Source of the DNA: Rhodobacter sp.
GTDB taxonomy: Bacteria > Pseudomonadota > Alphaproteobacteria > Rhodobacterales > Rhodobacteraceae
Assembly: GCA_020637515.1 (NCBI GenBank)
Contig: JACKKG010000001.1
Span: 806,001 to 870,000, forward strand
DNA: 64,000 nucleotides
Direction: 5' to 3'
Shown here: one piece after another, positions 25,555-33,887 of the stretch
Numbering within the stretch: position 1 is the stretch's first letter
Layout: every line of letters starts with the position of its first letter
Notes under the pieces: generated by a model
The model's database searches: none
What the model was told of the DNA's origin: nothing
What the model saw: the letters and a program-made list of their open reading frames with translations, nothing else
Translations under genes and position numbers: made by a program

Positions 25555-25731
25555 ATGAAGAAACTTGCTCTCGCTGGTCTGATGGCCGTCGTCGGCACCG
25601 CTGCTCTGGCTTCGGGCTACGTCGAACCGATGGTCGAGCCGGAAGTGGTTGTGGCTCACTCGTCGTCGTCGGTCGGCGGCGTCATCGTTCCGCTGCTGCT
25701 GCTGGTTCTGGTCGCCGCTCTGGCGAACTGA
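25555..25731 (+). CDS. 58-residue exported or membrane peptide of unknown function
   Basis: An ATG at 25555 with TGGAGGT upstream opens a frame of 58 codons: signal peptide (MKKLALAGLMAVVGTAALAS), short acidic middle (EPMVEPEVVVAH), a Ser run (SSSS), and a hydrophobic C-terminal helix (GVIVPLLLLVLVAALAN). A second helix directly at the end is typical of small Rhodobacteraceae membrane proteins found upstream of hemH and elsewhere. Clear start, ribosome site and downstream terminator make it a real gene; its role is unknown. Confidence 0.8.
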   Translation: MKKLALAGLMAVVGTAALASGYVEPMVEPEVVVAHSSSSVGGVIVPLLLLVLVAALAN

Positions 25732-25753
25732 TCCGCTTCACAGCGATCGAACC

Positions 25754-25790
25754 AAAGGGGTCAGGCCATGCCTGGCCCCTTTCGGTTTTT
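25754..25790 (+). terminator. Rho-independent terminator after the 58-residue gene
   Basis: A perfect 7-bp outer stem AAAGGGG/CCCCTTT continued inward by TCAGGC/GCCTGG-like pairing, with a run of five T at 25786-25790. Confidence 0.85.
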
Positions 25791-25812
25791 CGGGCCCCGC
25801 GAATCGCGCGGC

Positions 25813-26877
25813 CTAGCCCAGCCAGCCGCGCAGATTCTCGGCCACGATGGCAGCCAGCGCGTCCATATGCGCCGATTCGTCGTTCAGGCAGGGCACATAG
25901 GTGAACGATTCGCCGCCGGCGTGCTCGAACGCCTCGCGGATCTCGCCCTGGATTTCCTCGAGCGTTTCGATGCAATCGGCGGCAAAGGCCGGTGCGATCA
26001 CGGCGATTCGCTTCACCCCCGATTCGGCCAGCCTGGCGACATGCTGAACCGTATAGGGCCGCAGCCATTCCTCGCGGCCGAACACCGACTGAAAGCTGGT
26101 GTGGATCGACTCGGCCCCCCAGCCCAGCCGCTCGCGCAGCAGGCGCGTCGTCTTCTGGCATTGGCAATGATAGGGGTCGCCCTCGCGCAGATAGCGCTGC
26201 GGCATCCCGTGATAGGACGCGACCAGAACCTCGGGCTTTTCCGCCGCCGCCGCATAGGCGCGCTCGACCGATTGCGCCAGCGCCTCGATATAGCGCGAAT
26301 CATCGAAATAGGCGGGCACGGTGCGCGCGGCGGGCTGCCATTTCTGCCCCATCAGCGCGCGAAAGAACTGATCGTTCGCGGTGGCCGTCGTGGCCCCGGC
26401 GTATTGCGGATAGAGCGGGAAGAACAGGATCTTTTCGCACCCCTCGCGCACCATCCGGTCCACCACCGACCGGGTCGAGGGGTTGCCGTATCGCATGCAG
26501 AAGTCCACCTGCACCGCATCCCCGAACCGCGCCTGCATCCGCTCTGCCAGCGCCGCGGTCTGGGCCTTGGTGATCGTCATCAGCGGGCTTTCGCCCTTGT
26601 CGTGATTCCAGATGGATTTGTAGTTCGCGCCCGAGGTGAACGGCCGTTTGGTCAGGATGATCGCCTGCAACAGCGGCTGCCACTTCCACGCGGCGATGTC
26701 GATCACCCGCTTGTCGGACAGGAATTCGTTCAGATACCGGCGCATCGACCAATAGTCGTAATGGTCGGGCGTTCCCAGGTTGGCGATCAGCACGCCCACC
26801 TTGGCGCGCGCAACGGGGACGTGATCGGCGGGGGCATGGGCCAGGCGGCCGGTCCCGGGCTGGTCGAGGGTCGTCAT
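25813..26877 (-). CDS. hemH: Ferrochelatase
   Basis: 354 residues. It puts Fe(II) into protoporphyrin IX, the last step of haem synthesis. VGVLIANLGTPDHYDY, the SYHGMPQRYLREGDPYHCQC region with the active-site His in SYHG, and the DESAHMDALAAIV C-terminal part are conserved. The YHCQCQKT cysteines match the [2Fe-2S]-type group only partly. Start ATG at 26877; convergent with the 58-residue gene. Confidence 0.96.
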   Translation of the reverse strand: MTTLDQPGTGRLAHAPADHVPVARAKVGVLIANLGTPDHYDYWSMRRYLNEFLSDKRVIDIAAWKWQPLLQAIILTKRPFTSGANYKSIWNHDKGESPLMTITKAQTAALAERMQARFGDAVQVDFCMRYGNPSTRSVVDRMVREGCEKILFFPLYPQYAGATTATANDQFFRALMGQKWQPAARTVPAYFDDSRYIEALAQSVERAYAAAAEKPEVLVASYHGMPQRYLREGDPYHCQCQKTTRLLRERLGWGAESIHTSFQSVFGREEWLRPYTVQHVARLAESGVKRIAVIAPAFAADCIETLEEIQGEIREAFEHAGGESFTYVPCLNDESAHMDALAAIVAENLRGWLG

Positions 26878-26928
26878 CGGCTTCCTTTCGGGTGGCGTGG
26901 GATGCAGCTAGCGCAGCCGGCAGCGGCG

Positions 26929-27789
26929 TCAATCCCGTGAGGGACCGGGTGCGGCGAATGGCGCGGGTTCAAGCCCCGTTTCGGTGGTTCCCAGGGCCTC
27001 GGCCAGGCGATGGGCGGCGGATCCCGGCCGCAGGGGTTGCGGCTGCGTGTCGGCGGGCGCCCAGCCGGTCAGCACCAGCGTTTCCACGGTCGCGCCGATG
27101 CGGCCCTGCGCATCGGCGAAATTGTCGGCATAAAGCTGCGCCGCGCGGCCCAGCATGGCGCGCGGCATCGGCATGCGGTGCCGGGAGGCCAGCGCGTTCG
27201 TCTCGCCCATCGCGCGCAGATCGCGCACCAGATGCATGAGATCGCGGTAGAGGATCCGCCGGGTGAACCCGTCCGCCACCGGCAGGGCCAGCCCCGCGCG
27301 TTGCAGCAGGGCGCCCAGGTCGCGGATCTCGCCCATCGGCACCACGCGCGGCGACAGACCGCCCGTCACATCGCTTTCGGCCTGCGCCAGAACGGCGCGC
27401 AATTCGTGCAGGGTCTGCCCGCCGAACAGCACCCCCAGGAACAACCCGTCGGGTTTCAGCGCCCGGCGGGCCTGGATGATCTGGCCCAGCGGATCGTCGG
27501 CCCAGTGCAAGGCCAGCGCGTGCACCACCAGATCATGGGCGCCCTCGGCCAGGTCCAGCACCGGCGCGTCGGCAACGATCCGCGCGCCCGGCAGCCGCCC
27601 CTGCCAGACCTGCGCAAAAGGGGTCACAACGGCGGGTGCCGTAAACTGTCTGTTAACCTCGGTGAGTCTTTCCTGAACCTCGTCGGCGGCGTCTTCGTGC
27701 AGGAACAGCGCGGGGTCGCGCAGGGCGCGCGCGCGGTGCAGGGCCAGCGCGGCGCGGTCGGTCAGGGCAGGGGGATGCGTGGTGTTCAT
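26929..27789 (-). CDS. Methyltransferase-like protein (NDUFAF5/BioC-like), SAM motif I poorly conserved
   Basis: 286 residues from an ATG at 27789. The middle and C-terminal parts match SAM methyltransferase-like proteins that sit next to comF in alphaproteobacteria (LVVHALALHWADDPLGQIIQARRALKPDGLFLG, LHELRAVLAQAE, PRVVPMGEIRDLGALLQRAG). The usual glycine-rich motif I (DxGxGxG) is not visible between residues 45 and 80 (FTAPAVVTPFAQVWQGRLPG), which may mean loss of methyl transfer or a family variant. Its ATG overlaps the ATG of the divergent comF gene by two bases. Confidence 0.75.
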   Translation of the reverse strand: MNTTHPPALTDRAALALHRARALRDPALFLHEDAADEVQERLTEVNRQFTAPAVVTPFAQVWQGRLPGARIVADAPVLDLAEGAHDLVVHALALHWADDPLGQIIQARRALKPDGLFLGVLFGGQTLHELRAVLAQAESDVTGGLSPRVVPMGEIRDLGALLQRAGLALPVADGFTRRILYRDLMHLVRDLRAMGETNALASRHRMPMPRAMLGRAAQLYADNFADAQGRIGATVETLVLTGWAPADTQPQPLRPGSAAHRLAEALGTTETGLEPAPFAAPGPSRD

Positions 27790-28558
27790 GGAACCTGTGT
27801 TCGGTGCGCTCGGCGGCGGTGTCAAGGGCGCGCGCCATGTGCTGACGCTGGGCGTCAACCTGCTGTATCCACCCGCGTGCCTGGCCTGCGACGCCCCCGT
27901 GACCGAGAACGGCGCGCTCTGCCCGTCGTGCTGGGCCGACACGCCGTTCAACACCGGGCTGTCGTGCGATCTCTGCGGTGCGCCGCTGGCCGGCGGCATC
28001 GAGGATGCGCCCGTGCGCTGCGACGATTGCCAGCATACCGCCCGCCCCTGGAGCCATGGCCGCGCCGCGCTGGTCTACGGGGCCACGGCCCGGGCCCTGG
28101 TCCTGGGCCTGAAACACGCCGACCGGCTGGAGATCGCCGCCCCGGCCGGCCAGTGGATGGCCCGCGCGGTGGCCCCGCTGATTCGCGCCGATACGCTGAT
28201 CGCCCCGGTCCCGCTGCATCGCTTGCGGTTGTTCCGGCGGCGTTACAACCAATCCGCCCTGCTGGCCGCCGCGCTGGGCCGCGCGCTGCAAAGGCCGCAT
28301 TGCCCGGACCTGTTGCGCCGCAACCGCGCCACCGACAGCCAGGACGGCCGCTCGCGCGAGGGCCGGTTCCAGAACCTGCGCGGCGCGATCGTCGCCAATC
28401 CGCCCCGCGCGGCACGGATCGAGGGGCGGCATATCCTGCTGGTCGATGACGTGATGACCTCGGGCGCGACGCTCGCCGCCGCGACCGAGGCCTGCTATCA
28501 GGCGGGCGCCGACGACGTGGACGTGGTGGTCCTGGCCCGGGTGACGCGCGGCGAATGA
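27788..28558 (+). CDS. comF: ComF family phosphoribosyltransferase-like protein
   Basis: 256 residues. N-terminal double zinc ribbon with CLACDAPV, CPSCW, CDLCG and CDDCQ, then a type I phosphoribosyltransferase domain: VPLHRLRLFRRRYNQSALLA and the PRPP motif ILLVDDVMTSGATLAA. ComF proteins are tied to DNA uptake in some bacteria but are found broadly. The ATG at 27788 shares bases with the divergent methyltransferase ATG; GTG codons at 27779 and 27782 are also possible. comF-grxC-nitrilase follow each other on the same strand. Confidence 0.88.
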   Translation: MEPVFGALGGGVKGARHVLTLGVNLLYPPACLACDAPVTENGALCPSCWADTPFNTGLSCDLCGAPLAGGIEDAPVRCDDCQHTARPWSHGRAALVYGATARALVLGLKHADRLEIAAPAGQWMARAVAPLIRADTLIAPVPLHRLRLFRRRYNQSALLAAALGRALQRPHCPDLLRRNRATDSQDGRSREGRFQNLRGAIVANPPRAARIEGRHILLVDDVMTSGATLAAATEACYQAGADDVDVVVLARVTRGE

Positions 28559-28632
28559 GCCTGCGGGCCGGTTAACGGTTCACAAGGCCATGATCGCGCA
28601 TTACATCCGTTGCAGATGCGAAAGGACGCGCC

Positions 28633-28890
28633 ATGCCACTTGTGGAAATCTACACCTCGCCCTTCTGTGGTTATTGCCACGCGGCCAAGCGGTTGCTGAA
28701 GGACAAGGGCGTCGCCTATACCGAGATCGACGTGATGCAGCACCCAGAGCGCAAGCCCGAGATGATCAACCGCGCCAACGGTGGCCGCACCGTGCCGCAG
28801 ATCTTCATCGACGGGCAGCACATGGGGGGCTGCGACGATCTCTATGCGCTGGACCGCCGCGGCGGTCTCGACCCTTTGCTGAAAGGGTGA
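28633..28890 (+). CDS. grxC: Glutaredoxin 3
   Basis: 85 residues. Active site CGYC at residues 12-15 (SPFCGYCHAAK) with the GSH-binding TVPQIFIDG and GGCDDLYAL motifs. Dithiol reduction with glutathione. AAAGGA precedes the ATG at 28633. It lies 75 bases after comF and 4 bases before the nitrilase gene. Confidence 0.96.
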   Translation: MPLVEIYTSPFCGYCHAAKRLLKDKGVAYTEIDVMQHPERKPEMINRANGGRTVPQIFIDGQHMGGCDDLYALDRRGGLDPLLKG

Positions 28891-28894
28891 GCCG

Positions 28895-29740
28895 ATGCGC
28901 GCGGGCCTGGTGCAACTGACCGTCGGCGACCTTCCGGTCGAGAACGTGGCCCCGGTGCGCGCGGCGGTGCGCGCGGCAATCGCGGGCGGCGCGGGCTTCG
29001 TGCTGACGCCTGAGTGCACGAACGGCATCTCGGCCGACCGCCAGCACCAGCACCGTGTCCTGACCGAGGAAGCCGCCGACCCGGTGCTTTCCATGCTGCG
29101 CAACGAGGCCGCGCGCGCCGGCGTCTGGGTGCTGGCGGGCTCGGTCATCGTCAAGACCGGTGACGCCACGGACGACCGCTTTGCCAACCGGTCGGTGCTG
29201 ATCGGCCCGGATGGCGCCGTGGCTGCGCGCTACGACAAGATCCACCTGTTCGACGTGCAGGTGTCGGAAACCGAAACCTACCGCGAATCCGCCGGCATCC
29301 GGCCGGGTGACCGGGCGGTTCTGGCGCAGACACCCTTTGCCGCGCTGGGCATGACGATCTGCTACGACATCCGCTTTCCCCATCTCTACCGGGCCCTGGC
29401 GCAGGCCGGCGCGCAGGTGCTGACCGTGCCCGCCGCCTTCAGCCCGGTCACCGGCGCCGCGCATTGGGAAACGCTGCTGCGCGCCCGGGCGATCGAAACC
29501 GGCTGTTACGTCCTGGCGCCCGCACAGACCGGCACCCATCCCCAGACCACCGGACGCGTCCGCGCGACCCACGGCCACAGCCTGGCCGTGGCGCCCTGGG
29601 GCGAGGTGCTGGCGGACGCGGGCACGCAACCGGGCGTGGTCTATGCCGATCTCGACCTCGAGGCGGTGCGCAGCGCCCGCGCGCGGGTGCCGTCGCTGAC
29701 GCACGACCGGCCCCATGCCCCGCCGGAACCCGCCGCATGA
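28895..29740 (+). CDS. Carbon-nitrogen hydrolase (Nit/omega-amidase-like)
   Basis: 281 residues with the nitrilase triad: Glu in TPECTNGI, Lys in YDKIHLFDV and Cys in MTICYDIRFPHLY. The IRPGDRAVLAQTPF and the fold end in ATHGHSLAVAPWGEVL. Nit-type enzymes hydrolyse deaminated glutathione or related amides; closeness to glutaredoxin would fit repair of glutathione damage, though this is inferred. Its stop overlaps the MarR ATG by four bases. Confidence 0.93.
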   Translation: MRAGLVQLTVGDLPVENVAPVRAAVRAAIAGGAGFVLTPECTNGISADRQHQHRVLTEEAADPVLSMLRNEAARAGVWVLAGSVIVKTGDATDDRFANRSVLIGPDGAVAARYDKIHLFDVQVSETETYRESAGIRPGDRAVLAQTPFAALGMTICYDIRFPHLYRALAQAGAQVLTVPAAFSPVTGAAHWETLLRARAIETGCYVLAPAQTGTHPQTTGRVRATHGHSLAVAPWGEVLADAGTQPGVVYADLDLEAVRSARARVPSLTHDRPHAPPEPAA

Positions 29741-30177
29741 AACCGATCGACGACCTGGCGGTTGCCCTCTTTGCCGAACTGTTCATGGCCGATCAACTGG
29801 CCCGCGCCCGGCTGAGCCGGGTGCTGCCCCGGGGCATGGAATTGTCGCATTTCAGCGTGCTGAACCATCTGGCCCGCAAGCAGGAAGAGCGCACGCCCGC
29901 GCAACTGGCGAAGGCGTTCCACGTCACGCGCGGCGCCATGACCAACACCTTGTCCAAGCTGGAGATGGCCGGGCATGTCCATATCCGCCCCGATTGGGAC
30001 GACGCGCGGCGCAAGTTCGTGTCGATCAGCCCCTCGGGCCGGCAGGCGCGCGACGCGGCGCTGCAATCCATCGCGCCGGTGATCGCGGGGCTGGCGCGCA
30101 AGGTCGGCATCGAAAAGGTCCGCGCCGCGCTGCCGGTTCTGCGCGAATTGCGGTCCGAACTGGAAAGCGACGAATGA
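29737..30177 (+). CDS. MarR family transcriptional regulator
   Basis: 146 residues. A winged helix with LARKQEERTPAQLAKAFHVTRGAMTNTLSKLEMAGHVHI and the wing DWDDARRKFVSISPSGRQARDAAL. It starts in an ATGA overlap with the nitrilase gene, so it belongs to the comF-grxC-nitrilase transcript. It might regulate that operon; no operator seen. The effector is unknown. Confidence 0.9.
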   Translation: MKPIDDLAVALFAELFMADQLARARLSRVLPRGMELSHFSVLNHLARKQEERTPAQLAKAFHVTRGAMTNTLSKLEMAGHVHIRPDWDDARRKFVSISPSGRQARDAALQSIAPVIAGLARKVGIEKVRAALPVLRELRSELESDE

Positions 30178-30203
30178 GAGGCGGGCGCCCGGGCGCGCCC
30201 GGG

Positions 30204-30296
30204 CGCGGCGGGGGGCCAGCCCCCCGCACCCCCCGCCAAAGGGGGTTTTCCACCCCCTTTGGATACCCCCGAGGATATTTCCGGCACAAAGAAGGG
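30204..30296 (+). repeat. Dispersed intergenic hairpin-ATATTT repeat, copy 2
   Basis: Two hairpins in a row: GCGGGGGG...CCCCCCGC and a perfect AAAGGGGG / CCCCCTTT pair with a TTTTCCA loop (30238-30260), then CCCCCGAGGATATTT, CCGGCACAAAGAAGGG. It lies between the MarR gene and convergent alkB, so it probably also ends transcription of both. Confidence 0.75.
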
Positions 30297-30301
30297 TGCG
30301 G

Positions 30302-31432
30302 TCAGCTGGCGCCTCGCGGCATCGGGTTGCGGGCGGTCTTGTAGGCCGACCAGTCCTGGATCCCGGGGTAGAACTGTCGCCGCCAGGCGCGTACCCTGGG
30401 GTTCATGATCCGCCGCCACAGGGGAGGGATCGCCGCCGCGATGACCATGGCCTGATAGCCCAGCGGCAGTTGAGGGGCGCTGTCGGTGCCATAGGTTTGC
30501 AGCAGCGGAAAGCGGCGGTCGGGTTTGTAGTGGTGGTCCGAGTGGCGTTGCAGGTTGATGAACAGCCAGTTCGACGCCATATGCGCCGCGTTCCAGCTGT
30601 GGTGCGGGCGGACGGGTTCGTAGCGGCCGTCGCCCAGGTGCTCGCGCGTGAGGCCGTAGTGTTCGACGTAGTTCGTCAGCTCCAGCAGCCAGATCGCGAT
30701 CAGCGCCTGCAATGCGAACAGCGCAACGCCCCAGCCGCCGGCGATGGCCCAGGCCAGCGCCAGGAAGCCCGCCTGCAACAGCGCGTAGCGCCAGAACGGG
30801 TTGCTGTGGTGCCACACGGGTTTGCCGCCCCGGGCCAGCAGCGCGCGTTCCGCCCGAAAGGCGCTTTGCGGGCAGGACCCGAGCACCCGGGCAAAGAAGC
30901 GCCAGAAGCCCTCGTTGTAGCGCGCGGTCACGGGATCGCGCGGGGTGGCGACCCACAGGTGATGGACGCGCAGATGCTCGCTGCGGAAATGGCTGTAGAG
31001 GACCGACGCCATCAGGATATCCCCAAGCCATCGTTCCAGCGGGGTTTTCTGGTGCATGAGTTCGTGCGCGTAGACGATCCCCACCCCGCCCGTCGCGATA
31101 CCCAGGCAGCCGAACAGCAGCGCCTGCTCGTGCCCGTTCAGGTGGCCCGAGCGCGTGACCCAAGCCATCAGGCCGAAGATCATCGCCAACTGGACCGGCG
31201 CCCAGACCAGCGTGACCAGTCGGTGCCAGAACAGCCGCGAGACGGGCGTGTCGGGGTCGGGATTGGCCTGGTTCAGCCCCAGGGCGCGGTCCAGCAGGGA
31301 AAAGACGCCGAACACATAGACATCGGCCAGAAGCGGCCACAGCCCTCCCATCCAGGCGCCAAATCCCAGCACCGGCACGATACCCAGGGACAGCCAGAAG
31401 GGCAGGGCGGGGACAAGGCGGGCGTCGGGCAT
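30302..31432 (-). CDS. alkB: Alkane 1-monooxygenase (AlkB-type membrane hydroxylase)
   Basis: 376 residues. A non-haem di-iron integral membrane hydroxylase: His boxes HELMHQK, EHLRVHH, LQRHSDHHYKP and NYVEHYG, and six membrane segments (LGIVPVLGFGAWMGGLWPLL and others). It oxidises the end carbon of alkanes and needs rubredoxin and reductase, which are not next to it. Whether it acts on alkanes or on another substrate such as fatty acids cannot be seen. Convergent with the MarR gene across repeat copy 2. Confidence 0.92.
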   Translation of the reverse strand: MPDARLVPALPFWLSLGIVPVLGFGAWMGGLWPLLADVYVFGVFSLLDRALGLNQANPDPDTPVSRLFWHRLVTLVWAPVQLAMIFGLMAWVTRSGHLNGHEQALLFGCLGIATGGVGIVYAHELMHQKTPLERWLGDILMASVLYSHFRSEHLRVHHLWVATPRDPVTARYNEGFWRFFARVLGSCPQSAFRAERALLARGGKPVWHHSNPFWRYALLQAGFLALAWAIAGGWGVALFALQALIAIWLLELTNYVEHYGLTREHLGDGRYEPVRPHHSWNAAHMASNWLFINLQRHSDHHYKPDRRFPLLQTYGTDSAPQLPLGYQAMVIAAAIPPLWRRIMNPRVRAWRRQFYPGIQDWSAYKTARNPMPRGAS

Positions 31433-31453
31433 GGGAACCTCCGGTGGCGCAGT

Positions 31454-32518
31454 CTAAGCGTCGCCGTCCGCGCGGAAAAGCCCATCCATTGCCGCATGGT
31501 CCCAGACCTTGCGCATCACGGTCGGCAGGCTGGAGGGATCGAAACCGGGCCGGAACGCGCCCCTCTCGGGCAAGTGGCCCAGCGGCACGCGGGCCAGCGC
31601 CACCGTCAGGTCCAGGTGGAAATGCGTGAAGCTGTGGCGCACCGTGCCGTCGAGCAGCCGCCAGTCGGCGGACAGGGGGGGCGCGGGGGCGGGGTCCTCG
31701 ACCCAGTCGGTGCCGGGAAAGCCGGGCATACCGCCCAGCAGCCCGCGCGGGGGCCGGGTTTCGACGAGCGGAGCGCCATCCGCGCGCAGCGCGACATAGG
31801 CGATGCCGCGGCGCGTCGGCTTGGGTTTCTTTGGCGTCTTGCGGGGCAGGTCGGCGGCAATCCCCTGGGCCAGGGCGGCGCAGAACCCGGCCAGCGGGCA
31901 GGTCGCGCACGCCGGGCGCCGGGGCGTGCAAACCGTGGCGCCCAGATCCATCATCGCCTGGGCAAAGTCGCCGGGCCGGTCCCGTGGTGTCAGGCGCGCG
32001 GCCAGCCGGGCGAGGCGGGGCTTTGCCCCGGGCAGCGGCGTTTCCTCGGCGAACAGGCGGGCGGTGACGCGCTCGACATTGCCATCGACGACGGTTTCGG
32101 CCCGGTCAAAAGCGATCGCGGCGACCGCCGCCGCGGTATAGGCGCCGATCCCGGGCAGGGCGCGCAGGGCCGTGGCGGTATCGGGAAAGGCGCCCATCGC
32201 CGCCACCTGACGCGCGCAGGCCAGCAGGTTGCGGGCGCGGGCGTAATAGCCCAGCCCGGCCCATTCGGCCATCACATGGGCATCCTGCGCGCCGGCCAGC
32301 GCCTGCACGTCGGGCCAGCGCGTGGTGAAGCGGTGGAAATACCCTTTGACCGCCGCCACCGTGGTCTGTTGCAGCATCACCTCGCTCAGCCAGACGCGAT
32401 AGGGGTCGGGGCGCTGGCCGGCCGCGCGTTCGGCCGGACCGACGCGCCAGGGCAGGACCCGGGCGGCGCCGTCATACCAGCGCAGCAGCGCGGCGGAAGC
32501 TTCGGTTTCGTCACACAT
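31454..32518 (-). CDS. mutY: A/G-specific adenine DNA glycosylase MutY
   Basis: 354 residues. It removes adenine opposite 8-oxoguanine. HhH-GPD motif LRALPGIGAYTAAAVAAIAFD with catalytic Asp in VVDGNVERV and a [4Fe-4S] loop CTPRRPACATCPLAGFC; the C-terminal NUDIX-like domain senses 8-oxoG. I chose the ATG at 32518; an in-frame ATG at 32536 also has a possible ribosome site. Divergent from the DUF721 gene. Confidence 0.94.
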   Translation of the reverse strand: MCDETEASAALLRWYDGAARVLPWRVGPAERAAGQRPDPYRVWLSEVMLQQTTVAAVKGYFHRFTTRWPDVQALAGAQDAHVMAEWAGLGYYARARNLLACARQVAAMGAFPDTATALRALPGIGAYTAAAVAAIAFDRAETVVDGNVERVTARLFAEETPLPGAKPRLARLAARLTPRDRPGDFAQAMMDLGATVCTPRRPACATCPLAGFCAALAQGIAADLPRKTPKKPKPTRRGIAYVALRADGAPLVETRPPRGLLGGMPGFPGTDWVEDPAPAPPLSADWRLLDGTVRHSFTHFHLDLTVALARVPLGHLPERGAFRPGFDPSSLPTVMRKVWDHAAMDGLFRADGDA

Positions 32519-32610
32519 TCTTGACGCGCCCCCCATCGGTCCCTCTGGCCAAGGCCGGGGAATGGCTTAGAATACCCCGGACCCTTGGAAAAGCCCGATC
32601 CGCAGCCACC

Positions 32611-33195
32611 ATGACCGCAACCGCCGACCATTCCCAGCCGCCGCGCAAGAAAAGCGACCGGCGGATGCGTGGCTTCGAGCCTGCCGGCGGTCTGCTGCGT
32701 GAGCCGATTCGCAAGGCGGGCGAAACGCGCGGTTTCGCCGTCACCCGCCTGCTGACCCATTGGCCCGAGGTTGCCGGCCCCGATCTGGCGCCTCTATGCC
32801 GCCCGGTCAAGGTGAGCTATGCGCAGCAAGGGCTGGGGGCGACGCTGACCCTGCTGGCCTCGGGGGCGGCCGCGCCCCTGGTGCAGATGCAGCTCGAACG
32901 TCTGCGCGAAAAGGTGAACGCGATCTATGGTTACGCCGCGATTTCCCGAATTCGCGTGACGCAGACCGCCGCGCAGGGGTTCGCCGAACCTCAGCGCCCG
33001 TTCGAAGGACCGAATGTCGCCCGCCCCAGCCCCCAGGCGCTGCACCGCGCGCAAGAGGTCGTCGCGGGGCTGACCGCGGGCGTCGGCGACAGCGCGTTGC
33101 GCGCGGCGCTGGACCGCCTGGCGCTGGGCATCCTGTCACGTCAGACACAGCGCGACCCCCTGACGGGTCGCGCCGAAGGAAAGGAAGACCGATGA
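32611..33195 (+). CDS. DUF721 protein (DciA-like helicase loader candidate)
   Basis: 194 residues. The N-terminal DUF721 KH-like fold has LLTHWPEVAGPDLAPLCRPV and VSYAQQGLGATLTLLASGAAAP, the pattern of DciA, which helps load the DnaB helicase where DnaC is absent. The start ATG at 32611 has only a weak ribosome site. It overlaps the DsbA gene by four bases. mutY-DUF721-dsbA is conserved in the group. Confidence 0.82.
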   Translation: MTATADHSQPPRKKSDRRMRGFEPAGGLLREPIRKAGETRGFAVTRLLTHWPEVAGPDLAPLCRPVKVSYAQQGLGATLTLLASGAAAPLVQMQLERLREKVNAIYGYAAISRIRVTQTAAQGFAEPQRPFEGPNVARPSPQALHRAQEVVAGLTAGVGDSALRAALDRLALGILSRQTQRDPLTGRAEGKEDR

Positions 33196-33887
33196 AACGA
33201 CGCACCCTTCTGCTTTCGGGCGGCGCCGCGCTGGCAGCCGTGGGCGCCTATGGCGGCTATACCAGCCTGACCGGCCGCGCGCTGCCCGGCATGTCCGCGC
33301 TGGCCCCGAGCGCGGCCTTTGCGCAAAGCACCGGGGGCACCGATCCGGTGGACATCTCGCGCGTGCAGGAGATGGAGGAAGGCAACCCCGACGCCGCGGT
33401 CACGGTGATCGAGTTCGCCTCGTTCACCTGCCCGCATTGCGCGCATTTCAACCAGACGGTCTATCGCCAGCTCAAGGAAGCCTATATCGACACCGGCCTG
33501 ATTCGCTTCGTCTACCGCGAGGTGTATTTCGACGCCTACGGCCTGTGGGCGGCGATGGTCGCGCGCTGCGGCGGCGAGATGCGCTATTTCGGTATCGTCG
33601 ACATGCTCTATGCGGAACAGCGCGAATGGACGCATGGCGACGACCAGACCGCGGTGGCCGACAACCTGCGCCGCATCGGGAGGCGGGCCGGCATGACCGA
33701 CGACCAGTTGAACACCTGTCTGACCGACCGTGAGATGGCAATGGCGCTGATGCAGGTCTATCAGAACAACCAGCGCGAATATAACATCCCGGGCACGCCG
33801 TCCTTCGTCATCAACGGCGAATTGCATTCCAACATGAGCTTCGAGGAATTCCAGGCGATCCTCGATCCGCTGCTGGGACGCTCATGA
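33192..33887 (+). CDS. DsbA family thioredoxin-fold protein (periplasmic)
   Basis: 231 residues. An N-terminal signal with twin Arg (KRRTLLLSGGAALAAVGAYGG), cleavage near AFAQ, then a thioredoxin-like fold: TVIEFASFTCPHCAHFNQTVY with CPHC active site, and GTPSFVINGEL containing the cis-Pro. It would oxidise or isomerise disulfides in the periplasm. It is followed directly by the CaiB gene in an ATGA overlap. Relatives have smc after it; here it does not. Confidence 0.92.
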   Translation: MKRRTLLLSGGAALAAVGAYGGYTSLTGRALPGMSALAPSAAFAQSTGGTDPVDISRVQEMEEGNPDAAVTVIEFASFTCPHCAHFNQTVYRQLKEAYIDTGLIRFVYREVYFDAYGLWAAMVARCGGEMRYFGIVDMLYAEQREWTHGDDQTAVADNLRRIGRRAGMTDDQLNTCLTDREMAMALMQVYQNNQREYNIPGTPSFVINGELHSNMSFEEFQAILDPLLGRS

